A stretch of 47,413 nucleotides of DNA, from NCBI GenBank assembly GCA_020859685.1, contig JAJBVT010000090.1, positions 1 through 47,413 on the forward strand, in the 5' to 3' direction. The position numbers were made by a program, and so were the translations under genes. The notes beneath the pieces are model-generated. The model was not told the origin of the DNA. It did no database searches and saw nothing but the letters and a program-made list of their open reading frames with translations. This DNA comes from Rikenellaceae bacterium (GTDB lineage: Bacteria > Bacteroidota > Bacteroidia > Bacteroidales > Rikenellaceae). Positions 9,637-19,488 of the stretch are shown here, piece by piece. Numbering within the stretch: the stretch's first letter is position 1; the number at the start of each line of letters is the position of its first letter.

Positions 9637-9665
9637 AACGGGACCCATACCAAAAGGGTCCCGTT
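9637..9665 (-). terminator. Rho-independent terminator of lon
   Basis: AACGGGACCC (9637-9646) and GGGTCCCGTT (9656-9665) form a perfect 10-base stem with a 9-base loop. Read on the minus strand it follows the lon stop codon by about 20 bases and is followed by a T-rich run (complement of CAAAACAAAA). Confidence 0.85.
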
Positions 9666-9686
9666 CCTTATTTATTTTCAACCGCG

Positions 9687-12113
9687 TCAGTTCATCAACG
9701 CAAGCCCCAGTACGTCGTTGTTGGTATTTACGTAGTGGAAATTTAGCCCCTCGATATATTCGGGTTTTATCTCGGCAATATCCTTACGGTTGTCCTCGCT
9801 CAGCACCAGCTCGTGGATACCGGCGCGGCGGGCGGCCAGAATCTTCTCCTTTATACCGCCCACGGGCATCACTCGCCCGCGCAGGGTGGTCTCGCCCGTC
9901 ATGGCGATACGTTCCTTCACCTTCTTGCCGGTGAACGTGGAGACTATCGAGGTCACCATAGTAATTCCGGCGCTCGGCCCGTCCTTCGGTATGGCCCCTT
10001 CGGGAACGTGGATATTTATATCGTATTGAGTAAATATCTCCTTATCTATACCCAGCTTCTCGTAATTGGCCTTTACCCATTCATAGGCGATGGTTGCCGA
10101 CTCCTTCATCACATCGCCCAGGTTCCCCGTCAGGCAGAGGTTCCCTTTGCCGGGGGTGAGCACCGATTCCACATAGAGGATATCGCCGCCCACCTCGGTC
10201 CATGCCAAACCCGTAACAACGCCGGTCATTCCGCCCACTTCGTACTGCTCGTTGCGGAACTTGGGCAGACCCAGAATACGTTCCACATCTTCGGCCGAGA
10301 GCGCCGGGGTGAACTTCTCTTCGAAACCGATATTCTTCGCCCGATGGCGCACCAGCTTGGCCAGATTCTTATCCAGCGTCCTCACGCCCGATTCACGCGT
10401 GTACTCACTGATTATCTTCTCCATAATATCACGGGAGACGGTCAGGCTCTCGGCCGGGACACCGTGTGCTTCGAGCTGTTTCGGCAGAAGGTGGTCGAGC
10501 CCTATCTTCACCTTCTCCTCCATTACGTACCCTGCTATGTTTATCATCTCCATACGGTCGCGCAGGGCCGGGCTTACGTTGTTGATATTGTTGGCAGTGG
10601 CTATAAATAGCACCTTCGACAGGTCGTATTCCAAATCGAGGTAGTTATCGTGGAATGTGGTGTTCTGCTCCGGGTCGAGCACCTCGAGCAGGGCCGATGC
10701 CGGATCGCCGTGGTTACCCACGCCTACCTTGTCTACTTCGTCGAGGATTATCACCGGGTTCGACGAACCGCACTTCTTGATTGTCTGTATAATACGGCCG
10801 GGCATGGCGCCTATGTAGGTGCGCCTGTGGCCGCGGATTTCAGCCTCGTCGTGCAGGCCGCCGAGCGAGATTCGGCCGAACTTACGGTCGAGCGCCGCGG
10901 CTACCGATTTCCCGAGGGAGGTCTTACCCACTCCCGGAGGGCCGTAAAGGCAAATAATAGGCGATTTCAGGTCGCCTTTCAGCTTTATAATGGCAAGGTG
11001 TTCCAGTATGCGCTCTTTAACCTCGTCCAGACCGAAATGGTCGTCGTCGAGCTGCTTACGGGCATGGTTCAGATCGAGATTATCCTGCATACAGTCGTCC
11101 CACGGCAGGTCGAGCATCAGGTTCAGGTAGGTCATCTGCACCGAGTACTCGGCGATGGCCGGGTTGAGCCTTTCGAGTTTGCTGACCTCCTTTTCGAAAG
11201 TCTCGGACACCTCTTTGCTCCATTTCTTTTCGGCCGCTCTCTTGCGCAGGTCGGCAATATCGCTCTCGGCGGGGTCGCCCCCGAGTTCCTCCTGAATGGT
11301 GCGTATCTGCTGCTGGAGGTAATACTCGCGCTGCTGCTGGTCGAGGTCACGTTTGACCTTGCCCTGTATCTCGCTCTTCAGCTCCACCAACTGCTGCTCC
11401 TTCACAAGGATTTCGAGCAGCCTTCGGGCACGGGCCAAAAGGCCGGGTGCCTCCAGCAGGTGCTGCCGGTCGGCATCCTCCAGGTCCAGATTAGAGCAGA
11501 TAAAGTTAATCAGCCCCCTTTTACTGTCGATATTCTTGATTGCGAAGGTCGCCTCCTTGGGCATCGACGGGGATATGTTGATAATGTTCAGCGCCACGTC
11601 GCGGATAGAATCCACGAGTGCTTCGAACTCTATACTATCCTTATCGGGTGATGTATCTTTCAACGGATTAATCGAGGCCTTAAAATAAGGCTCGGAAGCT
11701 ATGATACCCTTTATTTCTATCTTCTCGAGGCCGTGCAGGATAACCGTAAGGTTACCGTTGGGCATTTCGAGTATCTTTAGTATACGGGCTGCCGTACCTA
11801 TTTTATAAATGTCTTCCGGACCGGGGTTCTCCACGTCGGCCTCGCGCTGGAGCACCGCTCCCAGCACACCGCCGCCGCTTTCGACCTCCCGGACCAGCTT
11901 CATGCTCTTTTCGCGTCCCACAGTAATGGGCGTAATGGCCCCGGGGAACAGCACCGAACTGCGCAGGGTAAGAATAGGCAACACGTCGGGAACCAACACG
12001 TTCTCCAGAACGTCGTCCTCGTCGCCGGTCACAATGGGTATGACCTGATGCCTGCTCTCGAGCATGTCCGAGATACCTGAAAATTCTTCTTCTATTTTGC
12101 TTTTTTTACTCAT
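9687..12113 (-). CDS. lon: ATP-dependent protease Lon
   Basis: Cytosolic AAA+ serine protease that degrades misfolded and regulatory proteins. From the ATG at 12113 the protein has 808 residues, close to the family norm. It contains the N-terminal LON substrate-binding domain ([19 protein letters not shown]), a coiled-coil region, the AAA+ module with Walker [10 protein letters not shown] and Walker [11 protein letters not shown], and the C-terminal protease domain. The catalytic dyad is visible: Ser714 in [11 protein letters not shown] and Lys757 in [10 protein letters not shown], 43 residues apart as in E. coli Lon. ATG 12113 is chosen over the start at 12134 because the promoter -7 box at 12132-12139 overlaps the upstream start. 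It is monocistronic, with a good promoter and terminator, and divergent from valS. Confidence 0.98.
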   Translation of the reverse strand: MSKKSKIEEEFSGISDMLESRHQVIPIVTGDEDDVLENVLVPDVLPILTLRSSVLFPGAITPITVGREKSMKLVREVESGGGVLGAVLQREADVENPGPEDIYKIGTAARILKILEMPNGNLTVILHGLEKIEIKGIIASEPYFKASINPLKDTSPDKDSIEFEALVDSIRDVALNIINISPSMPKEATFAIKNIDSKRGLINFICSNLDLEDADRQHLLEAPGLLARARRLLEILVKEQQLVELKSEIQGKVKRDLDQQQREYYLQQQIRTIQEELGGDPAESDIADLRKRAAEKKWSKEVSETFEKEVSKLERLNPAIAEYSVQMTYLNLMLDLPWDDCMQDNLDLNHARKQLDDDHFGLDEVKERILEHLAIIKLKGDLKSPIICLYGPPGVGKTSLGKSVAAALDRKFGRISLGGLHDEAEIRGHRRTYIGAMPGRIIQTIKKCGSSNPVIILDEVDKVGVGNHGDPASALLEVLDPEQNTTFHDNYLDLEYDLSKVLFIATANNINNVSPALRDRMEMINIAGYVMEEKVKIGLDHLLPKQLEAHGVPAESLTVSRDIMEKIISEYTRESGVRTLDKNLAKLVRHRAKNIGFEEKFTPALSAEDVERILGLPKFRNEQYEVGGMTGVVTGLAWTEVGGDILYVESVLTPGKGNLCLTGNLGDVMKESATIAYEWVKANYEKLGIDKEIFTQYDINIHVPEGAIPKDGPSAGITMVTSIVSTFTGKKVKERIAMTGETTLRGRVMPVGGIKEKILAARRAGIHELVLSEDNRKDIAEIKPEYIEGLNFHYVNTNNDVLGLALMN

Positions 12114-12131
12114 AACTGTCTTTACTGGCTG

Positions 12132-12163
12132 CAAAGGTAATCTTTAACAGGGATAATATCAAA
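12132..12163 (-). promoter_or_regulatory. lon promoter (TTTG-N20-TACCTTTG)
   Basis: On the minus strand a TTTG (-33, plus-strand CAAA 12160-12163) is followed after exactly 20 bases by TACCTTTG (-7, plus-strand CAAAGGTA 12132-12139). This is a full match to the Bacteroidetes housekeeping sigma consensus. Transcription would begin a few bases before the lon ATG at 12113. Confidence 0.8.
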
Positions 12164-12451
12164 CCGCACAAGGCCCTTCGCCCGATTACCTTTCAATGAT
12201 TTGTTTGCTATAATAAAACGGGCGGGCTACCGTTAAAATTGTCCGGGCCGGGTATACCAAACTCACGGCAAAATCCTATCTTTACAAATCGAATGCAAAT
12301 CGCCCCGGGAGGCTCTTTTTTGACAATATGACAGCTTTTCAGCATAAAACCCTGTCCGTATAGCGGACCGGATGTCACGGAGACCTATCCCCGGCAGGCG
12401 TTTTGTCATGCGCCGAACCTGAACCCGAATTTAAGTAAATTCTCGATAAAT
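12164..12451. other. Remainder of the lon-valS divergent intergenic region
   Basis: Together with the lon promoter this makes a gap of about 338 bases between divergent starts. No ORF, RNA gene or convincing full valS promoter is visible. TATCTTTA at 12277-12284 is a 7/8 match to a -7 box but has no -33 partner and would leave a leader of about 160 bases. No T-box-type leader structure was recognised. Confidence 0.5.
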
Positions 12452-15076
12452 ATGGCCTTAGCTGACAAATATACACCCTCGGATATCGAACAGAAATGGT
12501 ACGACTACTGGATGGAGCAGAACCTGTTCCATTCGGAGCCGGATGAGCGGGAACCCTATACAATCGTAATTCCCCCACCAAACGTGACCGGGATACTCCA
12601 CATGGGCCACATGCTCAACAATACCATACAGGACGTGCTGATTCGCCGTGCCCGAATGGCCGGAAAGAACGCCTGCTGGGTACCGGGTACCGACCACGCC
12701 TCCATCGCCACGGAGGCCAAGGTGGTGGCCCGGCTGAAGAAGCGGGGAATTGAAAAATCGTCCTTGACCCGGGAAGAGTTCCTGCGCCACGCATGGGAGT
12801 GGACCGAAGAGCACGGCGGGATAATTCTGCAACAGCTCCGCAAGCTGGGCGCATCGTGCGACTGGGACCGCACCTGCTTCACTATGGACCAGCCGCGGTC
12901 GGAGAGCGTTATCAAGGTTTTCGTCGACCTCTACAATAAGGGATTGATTTACCGTGGTGTGCGGATGGTGAACTGGGACCCGAAAGCCCTTACCGCCCTG
13001 TCGGACGAGGAGGTGATTTACAAGGAGATGCAGGGTAAACTCTACTACCTGCGCTATATGATAGAGGGCGGCGACGGATACGTAACGGTGGCCACAACGC
13101 GGCCTGAAACCATCCTCGGCGACACGGCGCTGTGCGTTAACCCGAACGACGAGCGGTACGCTTCACTTGCGGGAAAAAAGGTAATCGTGCCGCTGGTCGG
13201 CCGCGCGGTGCCCGTAATCATGGACGACTATGTGGATATGGAGTTCGGTACCGGAGCGCTTAAAGTAACCCCGGCCCACGACGTCAACGACTATATGCTC
13301 GGCGAGAAATATAACCTCGAGGCCATCGATATATTTAACGACGACGGTACGATAAACGGCCGCGTAGGCATCTACGAAGGTATGGACCGTTTCGAATTGC
13401 GGGATGCGATTGAAGTCGACCTGAAAAGGGCGGGCCTTTTGGAGAAGGTGGAGACCTACACTAACAAGGTAGGCTGTTCGGAGCGGACCGGTGTACCTAT
13501 CGAGCCTAAACTGTCGATGCAGTGGTGGCTCCGGATGGAGGAACTGATTACTCCCGCCCTGCGCGCTGTGATGGAGGAGGAGATAAAGTTCTTCCCGGCC
13601 AAGTTCCGCAATACTTACCGCCACTGGATGGAGAACATCAAGGACTGGTGTATTTCGCGCCAACTCTGGTGGGGCCAGCAGATACCGGCCTATTATCTGC
13701 CCGAAGGCGGGTATGTGGTTGCCGAAACTCCGGAACAGGCTCTGGATATGGCCCGTGAAAAGAGCGGCAACCCGGCCCTTACGGCCGCAGATCTGCGCCG
13801 TGACCCGGATGCACTCGATACGTGGTTCAGCTCGTGGCTTTGGCCTATATCGGTATTCGACGGTATCCGGTATCCGGACAATAAGGATATAAATTACTAC
13901 TACCCGACCAGCGTTCTTGTAACCGCCCCGGATATAATTTTCTTCTGGGTGGCCCGGATGATTATGGTTGGATATGAGTACCGTGGCGAAAAGCCGTTCG
14001 GGGACGTCTACTTCACCGGCCTGGTGCGCGACAAGCAGAGGCGCAAGATGTCCAAGCAGCTCGGCAACTCGCCCGACCCGCTGGACCTGATTTCTCAGTA
14101 CGGAGCTGACGGAGTGCGGGTGGCGATGCTGCTCTGCTCGTCGGCCGGCAACGACCTTATGTTCGACGAGGCGCTCTGCGAGCAGGGCCGCAATTTCGGC
14201 AACAAGATTTGGAACTCATACCGGCTTGTTGACTCATGGAAATGCAACCCCTCCACACCCCAACCCGAGAGCAGCCGAATCGCCGTGGAGTGGTTCGGCT
14301 CTGTGATGGCCGAAGCGCAGCGGGACATCGAGGCCGATTTCGCGTCATACCGCATTTCAGAAGCCCTGATGAAGACCTACAAGCTGTTCTGGGACGACTT
14401 CTCGGGCTGGTACCTCGAAATGATAAAACCGCCTTACGGCGAAGGTATCGACCCCGTAACACTCGAAAATACCAAAGAAATACTCGAACGGCTGCTACTG
14501 ATACTCCATCCGTTTATGCCGTTTATCAGCGAGGAGATATGGCAGCATATCCGCCCGCGCAGGGAAGGGGCCAGCATAATGCTGTCCGTCCTGCCCGCCG
14601 CCGGCGAGCCCGACGCCGCACTGATTGCGGGCGTGGGCCGCGTTCAGGAGGCGGTCTCGGCCGTTCGCGGTATACGTAAGGAGAAGAATATCCCCAACCG
14701 GGAACAACTGCCGCTGCTGGTAATAGCCGACGGGAATTATCCGGCAGAGTATGAGCCGGTGCTGGTAAAAATGGCCAATCTGTCGGGCGTGGAGAAGGTT
14801 AGGGACAAACCCTCGGGCGCGATCTCTTTTATAGTTAAGACCACACAGTATTTCGTCCCGGTCACCGGGTCCATAGACCGTGACGCGGAACTTACCCGGC
14901 TAAACGAAGAACTGACCTATTATGAGGGGTTCCTCTCTTCGGTGATGAAAAAGCTCGGCAACGAGAAGTTCGTCGGTAACGCCCCGAAACAGGTAGTGGA
15001 CAATGAAATGGCAAAGAAACACGATGCCGAAGCCAAAATTGCCGCAATCCGGGAGCAGATAGCGCAGTTGGAATAG
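12452..15076 (+). CDS. valS: Valyl-tRNA synthetase
   Basis: Class I aminoacyl-tRNA synthetase that charges tRNA-Val in the cytosol. The N-terminus ([20 protein letters not shown]) is typical. The HIGH motif is H50-M-G-H53, within [17 protein letters not shown], and the KMSKS-type motif is K532-M-S-K535 ([18 protein letters not shown]). Between them lies the CP1 editing domain ([19 protein letters not shown]). The anticodon-binding domain and a C-terminal coiled-coil arm ([22 protein letters not shown] to the end) follow. The length of 874 residues is normal for a bacterial ValRS. It stands alone, divergent from lon, and ends before a strong hairpin. Confidence 0.98.
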   Translation: MALADKYTPSDIEQKWYDYWMEQNLFHSEPDEREPYTIVIPPPNVTGILHMGHMLNNTIQDVLIRRARMAGKNACWVPGTDHASIATEAKVVARLKKRGIEKSSLTREEFLRHAWEWTEEHGGIILQQLRKLGASCDWDRTCFTMDQPRSESVIKVFVDLYNKGLIYRGVRMVNWDPKALTALSDEEVIYKEMQGKLYYLRYMIEGGDGYVTVATTRPETILGDTALCVNPNDERYASLAGKKVIVPLVGRAVPVIMDDYVDMEFGTGALKVTPAHDVNDYMLGEKYNLEAIDIFNDDGTINGRVGIYEGMDRFELRDAIEVDLKRAGLLEKVETYTNKVGCSERTGVPIEPKLSMQWWLRMEELITPALRAVMEEEIKFFPAKFRNTYRHWMENIKDWCISRQLWWGQQIPAYYLPEGGYVVAETPEQALDMAREKSGNPALTAADLRRDPDALDTWFSSWLWPISVFDGIRYPDNKDINYYYPTSVLVTAPDIIFFWVARMIMVGYEYRGEKPFGDVYFTGLVRDKQRRKMSKQLGNSPDPLDLISQYGADGVRVAMLLCSSAGNDLMFDEALCEQGRNFGNKIWNSYRLVDSWKCNPSTPQPESSRIAVEWFGSVMAEAQRDIEADFASYRISEALMKTYKLFWDDFSGWYLEMIKPPYGEGIDPVTLENTKEILERLLLILHPFMPFISEEIWQHIRPRREGASIMLSVLPAAGEPDAALIAGVGRVQEAVSAVRGIRKEKNIPNREQLPLLVIADGNYPAEYEPVLVKMANLSGVEKVRDKPSGAISFIVKTTQYFVPVTGSIDRDAELTRLNEELTYYEGFLSSVMKKLGNEKFVGNAPKQVVDNEMAKKHDAEAKIAAIREQIAQLE

Positions 15077-15127
15077 TCTATATACTATACAAACACGGGC
15101 GGATTTTCTAATGTGCTCGACTATGAA

Positions 15128-15161
15128 AAGTCCGGACAGGATTAGACCCTTGTCCGGACTT
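15128..15161 (+). terminator. Terminator between valS and the convergent lipoprotein gene
   Basis: AAGTCCGGACA (15128-15138) and TGTCCGGACTT (15151-15161) form a perfect 11-base stem with a 12-base loop. GCAGTTTTG follows on the plus strand and an A-rich tract (GAAAAG) precedes it, so it can serve valS and possibly the convergent gene ending at 15195. Confidence 0.8.
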
Positions 15162-15194
15162 GCAGTTTTGTGGTCGAACCCACACTATCCGAAT

Positions 15195-16202
15195 CTACTT
15201 ATATGTATCGAGAGAAGCGATGCGCCCGTCGATATATTTCTTTTCGACCGTCTCCATTTCGATGGTTTCGAACACATCGCCGTCGATTGTTATCTCTTTC
15301 TCGCCGTAGGTATATACACCGTCCCGGATGCTGAACGCAAAAAGGCGGCCGGTTATCCCGTCGGGCATGCTATGGTCGTAACTCTGCACGGTCGAACTGT
15401 CCACCATGGTGTATAGTTGTGCAAGCACTGGGCAACCCTTGGCTGCGAAGAACACATAGGTTTCACCATCCACGGCTAGGTAATTCGTGAACGGGCCGTA
15501 TTCACCGGTGAGGGTAACCGTCAGCGTATGCTGCCCGTACTGAAACAGGTCGCAGTTGCACCACCCTAGGTTACCGAGGTCGAACTCGAACTCGAACTCG
15601 AACTCGAATTCCTCGTTAAGCCATGCCTCGCCGCCCCACCAGTCGTTGCTGGGATCTTCCCATGCGAACAGGTCGCCGCCGTCACCGGCCTCTTCCGTGG
15701 CGGGCCACAGCAAGGTCCAGTCCGATTCGCTCAACTTGCGCGGAAGCATTACGCGGAGCGGCTGCGCCAGACGGCCGTCCACCTCCTTACCGGCTGCTGT
15801 GGCGCTGATATGGAAGAATCCGTCCGTGGCGAAATAGCCCGGCTGGCCGTACCATGTCCCGGTATAGTTGGTATTTGTACCCGAGAGTACCATTGAACTG
15901 AGGGTAAGCATTTCGTAAAGCTCTATCTCCACGTTGCCGTCCACCGGCTCGCCGTCCACGGTAAAGGTATGGGGTTGGATAGTGATGGTGATTCCGCCGT
16001 CGGTGGTTATGGTCACCGGTCCGTCGGTATTATCGACCGTGAAGATTTGCTTCATTTCCTCGCGGTTGGCGAGGAAGTATTCGTTTGTACTTTTGGGGTT
16101 GTCGTCCGGAACGTCTATCGGACCGTAGAAGTTTTCGCCGTCGTCGCAGGCCACGAAGAATACCGTGATAAATAAAGCCGAGTAGAATATCAATTCTTTC
16201 AT
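15195..16202 (-). CDS. Lipoprotein of unknown function with an (EF)n repeat
   Basis: The ATG at 16202 is chosen because it gives a lipoprotein signal peptide with lipobox FVAC (Cys19, then DDGE); the track-length start at 16226 only adds a hydrophobic-poor leader. The Asp-Asp after Cys resembles the export signal of surface lipoproteins in this phylum. The N-terminal half (TDGGITITIQPHTFTVDGEPVDGNVEIELYEM) resembles the beta-rich domain found in Bacteroidetes lipoproteins of the ZU5-like or carboxypeptidase-regulatory type. This is a pattern impression only. A central acidic aromatic stretch FEFEFEFEF is encoded by a six-base tandem repeat (15581-15610). Four Cys residues lie in the second half. 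The gene is alone, convergent with valS. Function unknown. Confidence 0.8.
   Translation of the reverse strand: MKELIFYSALFITVFFVACDDGENFYGPIDVPDDNPKSTNEYFLANREEMKQIFTVDNTDGPVTITTDGGITITIQPHTFTVDGEPVDGNVEIELYEMLTLSSMVLSGTNTNYTGTWYGQPGYFATDGFFHISATAAGKEVDGRLAQPLRVMLPRKLSESDWTLLWPATEEAGDGGDLFAWEDPSNDWWGGEAWLNEEFEFEFEFEFDLGNLGWCNCDLFQYGQHTLTVTLTGEYGPFTNYLAVDGETYVFFAAKGCPVLAQLYTMVDSSTVQSYDHSMPDGITGRLFAFSIRDGVYTYGEKEITIDGDVFETIEMETVEKKYIDGRIASLDTYK
15581..15610. repeat. Hexanucleotide tandem repeat (CGAACT)4 CGAATT within a CDS
   Basis: Four perfect CGAACT units plus one variant lie in frame within the lipoprotein gene and encode alternating Glu-Phe on the minus strand. Gain or loss of units keeps the frame and would only change the length of the EF stretch. 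Confidence 0.9.
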
Positions 16203-16567
16203 ACTTAGATAAATTAAATTATACAAATATTAAATCCGGACTTAATAAGATATACTAAAGCTTTGTACCTGAAAGATACCGGCCGGGGTAAAAATGTTGC
16301 ACCGGCCAATTAAATTTTAAAAAACAATCTCTGTTTGGGTTTGTATTTTTAATAAAAACAACCCGGATTGGAACCGGATAGCAGCTCTTTAGTAATTAGG
16401 GTAAAGACCGTAGGAAAACGTTGCAAAATTCTTTATGAATCGGCTTCGTATACCGTGAAGTGGGTAGAAAACTAATTAAGTTATCAAAACAGAGTAAAAC
16501 CATACCCCGGACGGGGAGGGTACTGAAAATATAATGATTTATTGCAGTGCTTTAAAAACAGGCAAAA
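16203..16567. other. AT-rich intergenic region between two minus-strand genes
   Basis: These 365 bases hold no credible ORF. A GGCCGG (16281-16286) and CCGGCC (16302-16307) pair and an imperfect GGGTTTGTATTTTT/AAAAACAACCC pair (about 16337-16363) could form hairpins, but neither sits right behind a gene end. No full promoter for the lipoprotein gene was found. Confidence 0.5.
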
Positions 16568-18394
16568 TCAACCCATATTCTGCATCCGGATAAGCTTGTG
16601 GTATATACCATCCTGCCCTATCAGTTCAGCGTGGGTCCCCTGCTCGGCGATACGCCCCTGCTCGATAACGTAAATCATATCGGCATTGGCCACGGTACTC
16701 AGCCGGTGGGCTATCACTATCGAAGTACGGCCCTCCAGAAGGGTATCGAGGGCGTCCTGTACCAGTTTTTCGCTCTCGGTGTCGAGGGCCGAGGTGGCCT
16801 CGTCGAGAATCAGAATATCCGGGTTTTTGAGTACGGCCCGGGCGATACTCAACCGCTGACGTTGCCCGCCCGAGAGTTTCATACCCCGGTCGCCTATATT
16901 GGTCTGGTACCCGTACTCGGTCTCCATTATAAAGTCGTGGGCGTTGGCAACCTTCGCCGCCGCTATTATCTCATCGAGCGTCGCATCACGGCGGCCCATA
17001 CGGATATTTCCTTCTATGGTATCGTTGAACAGCACAGTGTCCTGAGACACCACGCCGATGTGGTCGCGCAGCGACCGCAGAGTGTACTGCCGGATATCGA
17101 CCCCGTCTATAAGTATGACACCGCTGTCGATATCGTAGAACCGGGCCACGAGGTCCGACAGGGTCGACTTCCCGCCGCCCGAACCGCCCACAAGGGCCAC
17201 AGTCTGACCCTTGCAGATGGTCATGTCCACTCCGCAAATCACCTCCCTCGTCCCGTATGAGAACCGCACGTTGCGGAACTCTATCCGGTCGCGGAAATCC
17301 TTCATCTCCACCGCATCGGGAGCTTCCTGTATCACGCTGTGCGTATCCAGCAGGCCGAGCACCCTCTCCCCGGCGGCTATCCCCTGGTTGATGGTGGCGA
17401 AGGCGTCCGTAAAGGAGCGCAGGGGCCGGGTAATCTGTGAAAAAATCGCGAGATAGGCGATGAACTCGCTGCCCGTCATTGTCTGGTCGAGGCACAGTTT
17501 ACCCCCATAGAGTAAAAGCCCCGACATGGCGGTGATGCCCAAAAATTCGCTCATGGGGCTTCCAAGCATTTGTCGGCGGGCTATCGAGCGTGAGATACGT
17601 GAAAATGTATGGTTCCGTTCGAAAAATTTCGCTTTGGTATGCTCGCCGTCGTTGTAAGCCTTTATCATTTTAATTCCGTTCACCGATTCGTCGATAACCG
17701 AAACCATATCGGCATAGGTCTCCTGTCCGGCGGTAGCTTTCCGCTTTAGTTTCTTTACGATGTACCCGATTACCAGTGCGACCACTGGGAGGTACAGGGC
17801 GGAGAATACCGTCAACTGCCACGAAATGACCAGCATCCCCAACATGAACGATATAATCAGGAACGGGTCACGGAAAACCGCCTGAAGCGTGTTGGTAACA
17901 CAGAACTGCACCACCTGCACGTCGGAGGTGATTTTGGCTATAATATCCCCCTTGCGCTCGTTGGTAAAATAGCCCACCTGCAAATCCACCACATTGTCGA
18001 ACACTGCATTGCGGAGCCGTTCGAGCGTTGTTATCTTCATCATTTCGGCGGTCCGCTGGCCGAGGTAACGGAACAGGTTGCTGAAAAAGGAGAAGGTTAT
18101 TAGGACCAGCGCGAGAAGAAGCAGGACCTGCATAACGTCGTAATTCTCACCGTAGAGGCGGAACATATAGTAGTTGATAATCTCCTTCAGATAACCCGTG
18201 CTCATGGAGAATTCCGGACGGACGGTTACCGCCTGAACTATGGAGTCCTTCCCGAACAGGATGTCCAGAATGGGAATTATCATCGCATAGTTGAACAGAT
18301 TGAAAAACGCGTGCAGGAGAGTGTAGAAAAAATATGGTACAGCGTATTTTCCGATAGGCCGGGCGAAGCCCAGCAGCCTCCAGTATGTCTTCAT
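16568..18394 (-). CDS. ABC exporter half-transporter, MsbA/lipid-flippase type
   Basis: A fused ABC exporter half: an N-terminal membrane domain (about residues 1-330, six TM helices) and a C-terminal nucleotide-binding domain. The ATPase motifs are complete: Walker A GGSGGGKST, Q-loop GVVSQDTVLFNDT, signature LSGGQRQR, Walker B ILILDEATSALD and switch His in IVIAHRLSTV. Its 608 residues fit the homodimeric MsbA/McjD class. Single stand-alone genes of this type in Bacteroidetes are often annotated MsbA (lipid A-core flippase), but the substrate cannot be read from the sequence, so no symbol is given. A promoter-like pair lies about 50 bases upstream. No partner half-transporter is nearby. Confidence 0.93.
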   Translation of the reverse strand: MKTYWRLLGFARPIGKYAVPYFFYTLLHAFFNLFNYAMIIPILDILFGKDSIVQAVTVRPEFSMSTGYLKEIINYYMFRLYGENYDVMQVLLLLALVLITFSFFSNLFRYLGQRTAEMMKITTLERLRNAVFDNVVDLQVGYFTNERKGDIIAKITSDVQVVQFCVTNTLQAVFRDPFLIISFMLGMLVISWQLTVFSALYLPVVALVIGYIVKKLKRKATAGQETYADMVSVIDESVNGIKMIKAYNDGEHTKAKFFERNHTFSRISRSIARRQMLGSPMSEFLGITAMSGLLLYGGKLCLDQTMTGSEFIAYLAIFSQITRPLRSFTDAFATINQGIAAGERVLGLLDTHSVIQEAPDAVEMKDFRDRIEFRNVRFSYGTREVICGVDMTICKGQTVALVGGSGGGKSTLSDLVARFYDIDSGVILIDGVDIRQYTLRSLRDHIGVVSQDTVLFNDTIEGNIRMGRRDATLDEIIAAAKVANAHDFIMETEYGYQTNIGDRGMKLSGGQRQRLSIARAVLKNPDILILDEATSALDTESEKLVQDALDTLLEGRTSIVIAHRLSTVANADMIYVIEQGRIAEQGTHAELIGQDGIYHKLIRMQNMG

Positions 18395-18449
18395 TTTCGG
18401 GTCCGGGAATTAACTCCGGCATTTCTGCGCTGCCGGAGGATAGTTCCCA

Positions 18450-18480
18450 CAAAAGTAGGTTTTTTTGGATAATATACAGA
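18450..18480 (-). promoter_or_regulatory. Candidate promoter of the ABC exporter gene
   Basis: On the minus strand TACTTTTG (plus CAAAAGTA 18450-18457) matches TAnnTTTG exactly. The sequence 19 bases upstream is TCTG (plus 18477-18480), a 3/4 match to the -33 TTTG. The expected leader is about 50 bases. Confidence 0.5.
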
Positions 18481-18581
18481 ATAGTATTCGGAGGAAGTAA
18501 CCGGTCGGCCCCAGAATCAGCTACCCGCACCAGCAGAGGCGGAAGGGGGCAGACAAGGTCCCGGTACATAAGTACCGATGT

Positions 18582-18607
18582 TGATTCTTCGCTTCGCTCG
18601 GAATGAC
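18582..18607. repeat. Isolated copy of the GTCATTCTGAAC-type repeat (reverse)
   Basis: This is a seventh copy of the unit clustered at 6451-6681, in reverse orientation (begins TGATTCTTCGCTTCG, ends GGAATGAC). It lies between the ABC exporter start and the terminator of the nuclease operon. A short perfect hairpin CGGTAC-ATAA-GTACCG (18562-18577) is next to it. Confidence 0.75.
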
Positions 18608-18627
18608 AGCCCCCACAAAAAAACCAA

Positions 18628-18661
18628 GCACCCCGGACAGCTTAAACACTATCCGGGGTGC
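18628..18661 (-). terminator. Rho-independent terminator of the SusCD-nuclease operon
   Basis: GCACCCCGGA (18628-18637) and TCCGGGGTGC (18652-18661) form a perfect 10-base GC-rich stem. On the minus strand it is followed by TTGGTTTTTTTG, a strong U-run, about 45 bases after the nuclease stop codon. This fixes the end of the minus-strand arm of the locus. Confidence 0.9.
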
Positions 18662-18707
18662 GACCCCTCTAGACGGTTGGCCGTTACGGCCATCGTCAGG
18701 TACCAGA

Positions 18708-19478
18708 TTAACCGAACAACTCGTTCAGAATGGCGGCAAGGCGGTAACCGGCTTTGAGTATCTGGAGTTCGGCAAGTTCGTGCGCACGGTTCACAAAATC
18801 CTGACCCAACTCCTCTCCCGGAGAAGCCCACTCGTATATAACCCGGCAATCCACGGCGCTCTCATGGAACCAGTCGGCGGGAGTACCCTGCCCGACGGCT
18901 TTGCGCTCCGCCTTAGTCCACCTGTCCAACTGGTGCCGGTACTCTGTGTAGTGCCAGCGGTGGGAGGCCTCTATAAGCACCGAATCCCACACGGTATGGT
19001 AAGTCATATCCCGTCCGTTGAGCTTCACCCGGAAATTCGGCGTATCGGGATATTTTATATGTACCGGACAGTGCATATCACCGGCAAGGTGGATTATAAA
19101 CTTAAGGTTGAGGTTGACGAGAGAATCGTCGAGCTGCCGGTAACTGCGAAGCAGATCTATGGCCGCGGTTATCTCCTTCACGCAGTCTCCCCGTTCACGC
19201 CACACTTCGGGGGTGTTACGGAGCTCCTCGTCGACATATCCGACGTGCCACCCGTCCATATAGTCGTGTTCGGGTGTCTTGCGGTACTCGTCCATCCACG
19301 TTGAGTAGTAGACTATCGAATGCCCGTCGAGGTACCGTTCCACATTGCGCCGGGCCTTCTTAGTCAGATTACATTCGGCTATATATGCCACGGCGTCTTG
19401 CCCGACCTTTCCCCAGCCATGTACGGCGGGTGCGCTGAAAATAAACAGGGTCGGAATTAGAAGGATTAGCTTTTTCAT
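18708..19478 (-). CDS. Secreted S1/P1-family nuclease with one zinc ligand replaced
   Basis: S1/P1 nucleases are trinuclear-zinc enzymes that cleave single-stranded nucleic acid; the fold is shared with phospholipase C. The signal peptide (MKKLILLIPTLFIFSAPAVHG) ends so that Trp22 becomes the mature N-terminal residue, as the family requires for zinc binding. Against P1 nuclease the ligands read Trp22 (W1), Gln27 (normally His6), Asp63 (D45), His78 (H60), His130 (H116), Asp134 (D120), His140 (H126), His161 (H149) and Asp165 (D153). Eight of nine are kept, with the family spacing in the second half. Gln27 is codon CAA at 19398-19400. The gene begins 10 bases after the SusD stop, so it is the last gene of the susCD operon. 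The enzyme is presumably periplasmic. Whether the substitution changes activity or substrate is unknown. Confidence 0.93.
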   Translation of the reverse strand: MKKLILLIPTLFIFSAPAVHGWGKVGQDAVAYIAECNLTKKARRNVERYLDGHSIVYYSTWMDEYRKTPEHDYMDGWHVGYVDEELRNTPEVWRERGDCVKEITAAIDLLRSYRQLDDSLVNLNLKFIIHLAGDMHCPVHIKYPDTPNFRVKLNGRDMTYHTVWDSVLIEASHRWHYTEYRHQLDRWTKAERKAVGQGTPADWFHESAVDCRVIYEWASPGEELGQDFVNRAHELAELQILKAGYRLAAILNELFG

Positions 19479-19488
19479 TCTTTACGTT

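Noticed and set aside
10650-11651. 333-codon open frame on the plus strand inside lon
   Set aside because: Antisense to the AAA+ and coiled-coil region of lon; composition is typical of a complement frame.
12164-12451. T-box or other aminoacyl-tRNA-sensing leader upstream of valS (and of trpS at 37946-38302)
   Set aside because: No T-box sequence or terminator/antiterminator pair was recognised, and T-boxes are essentially a Firmicutes/Actinobacteria feature.
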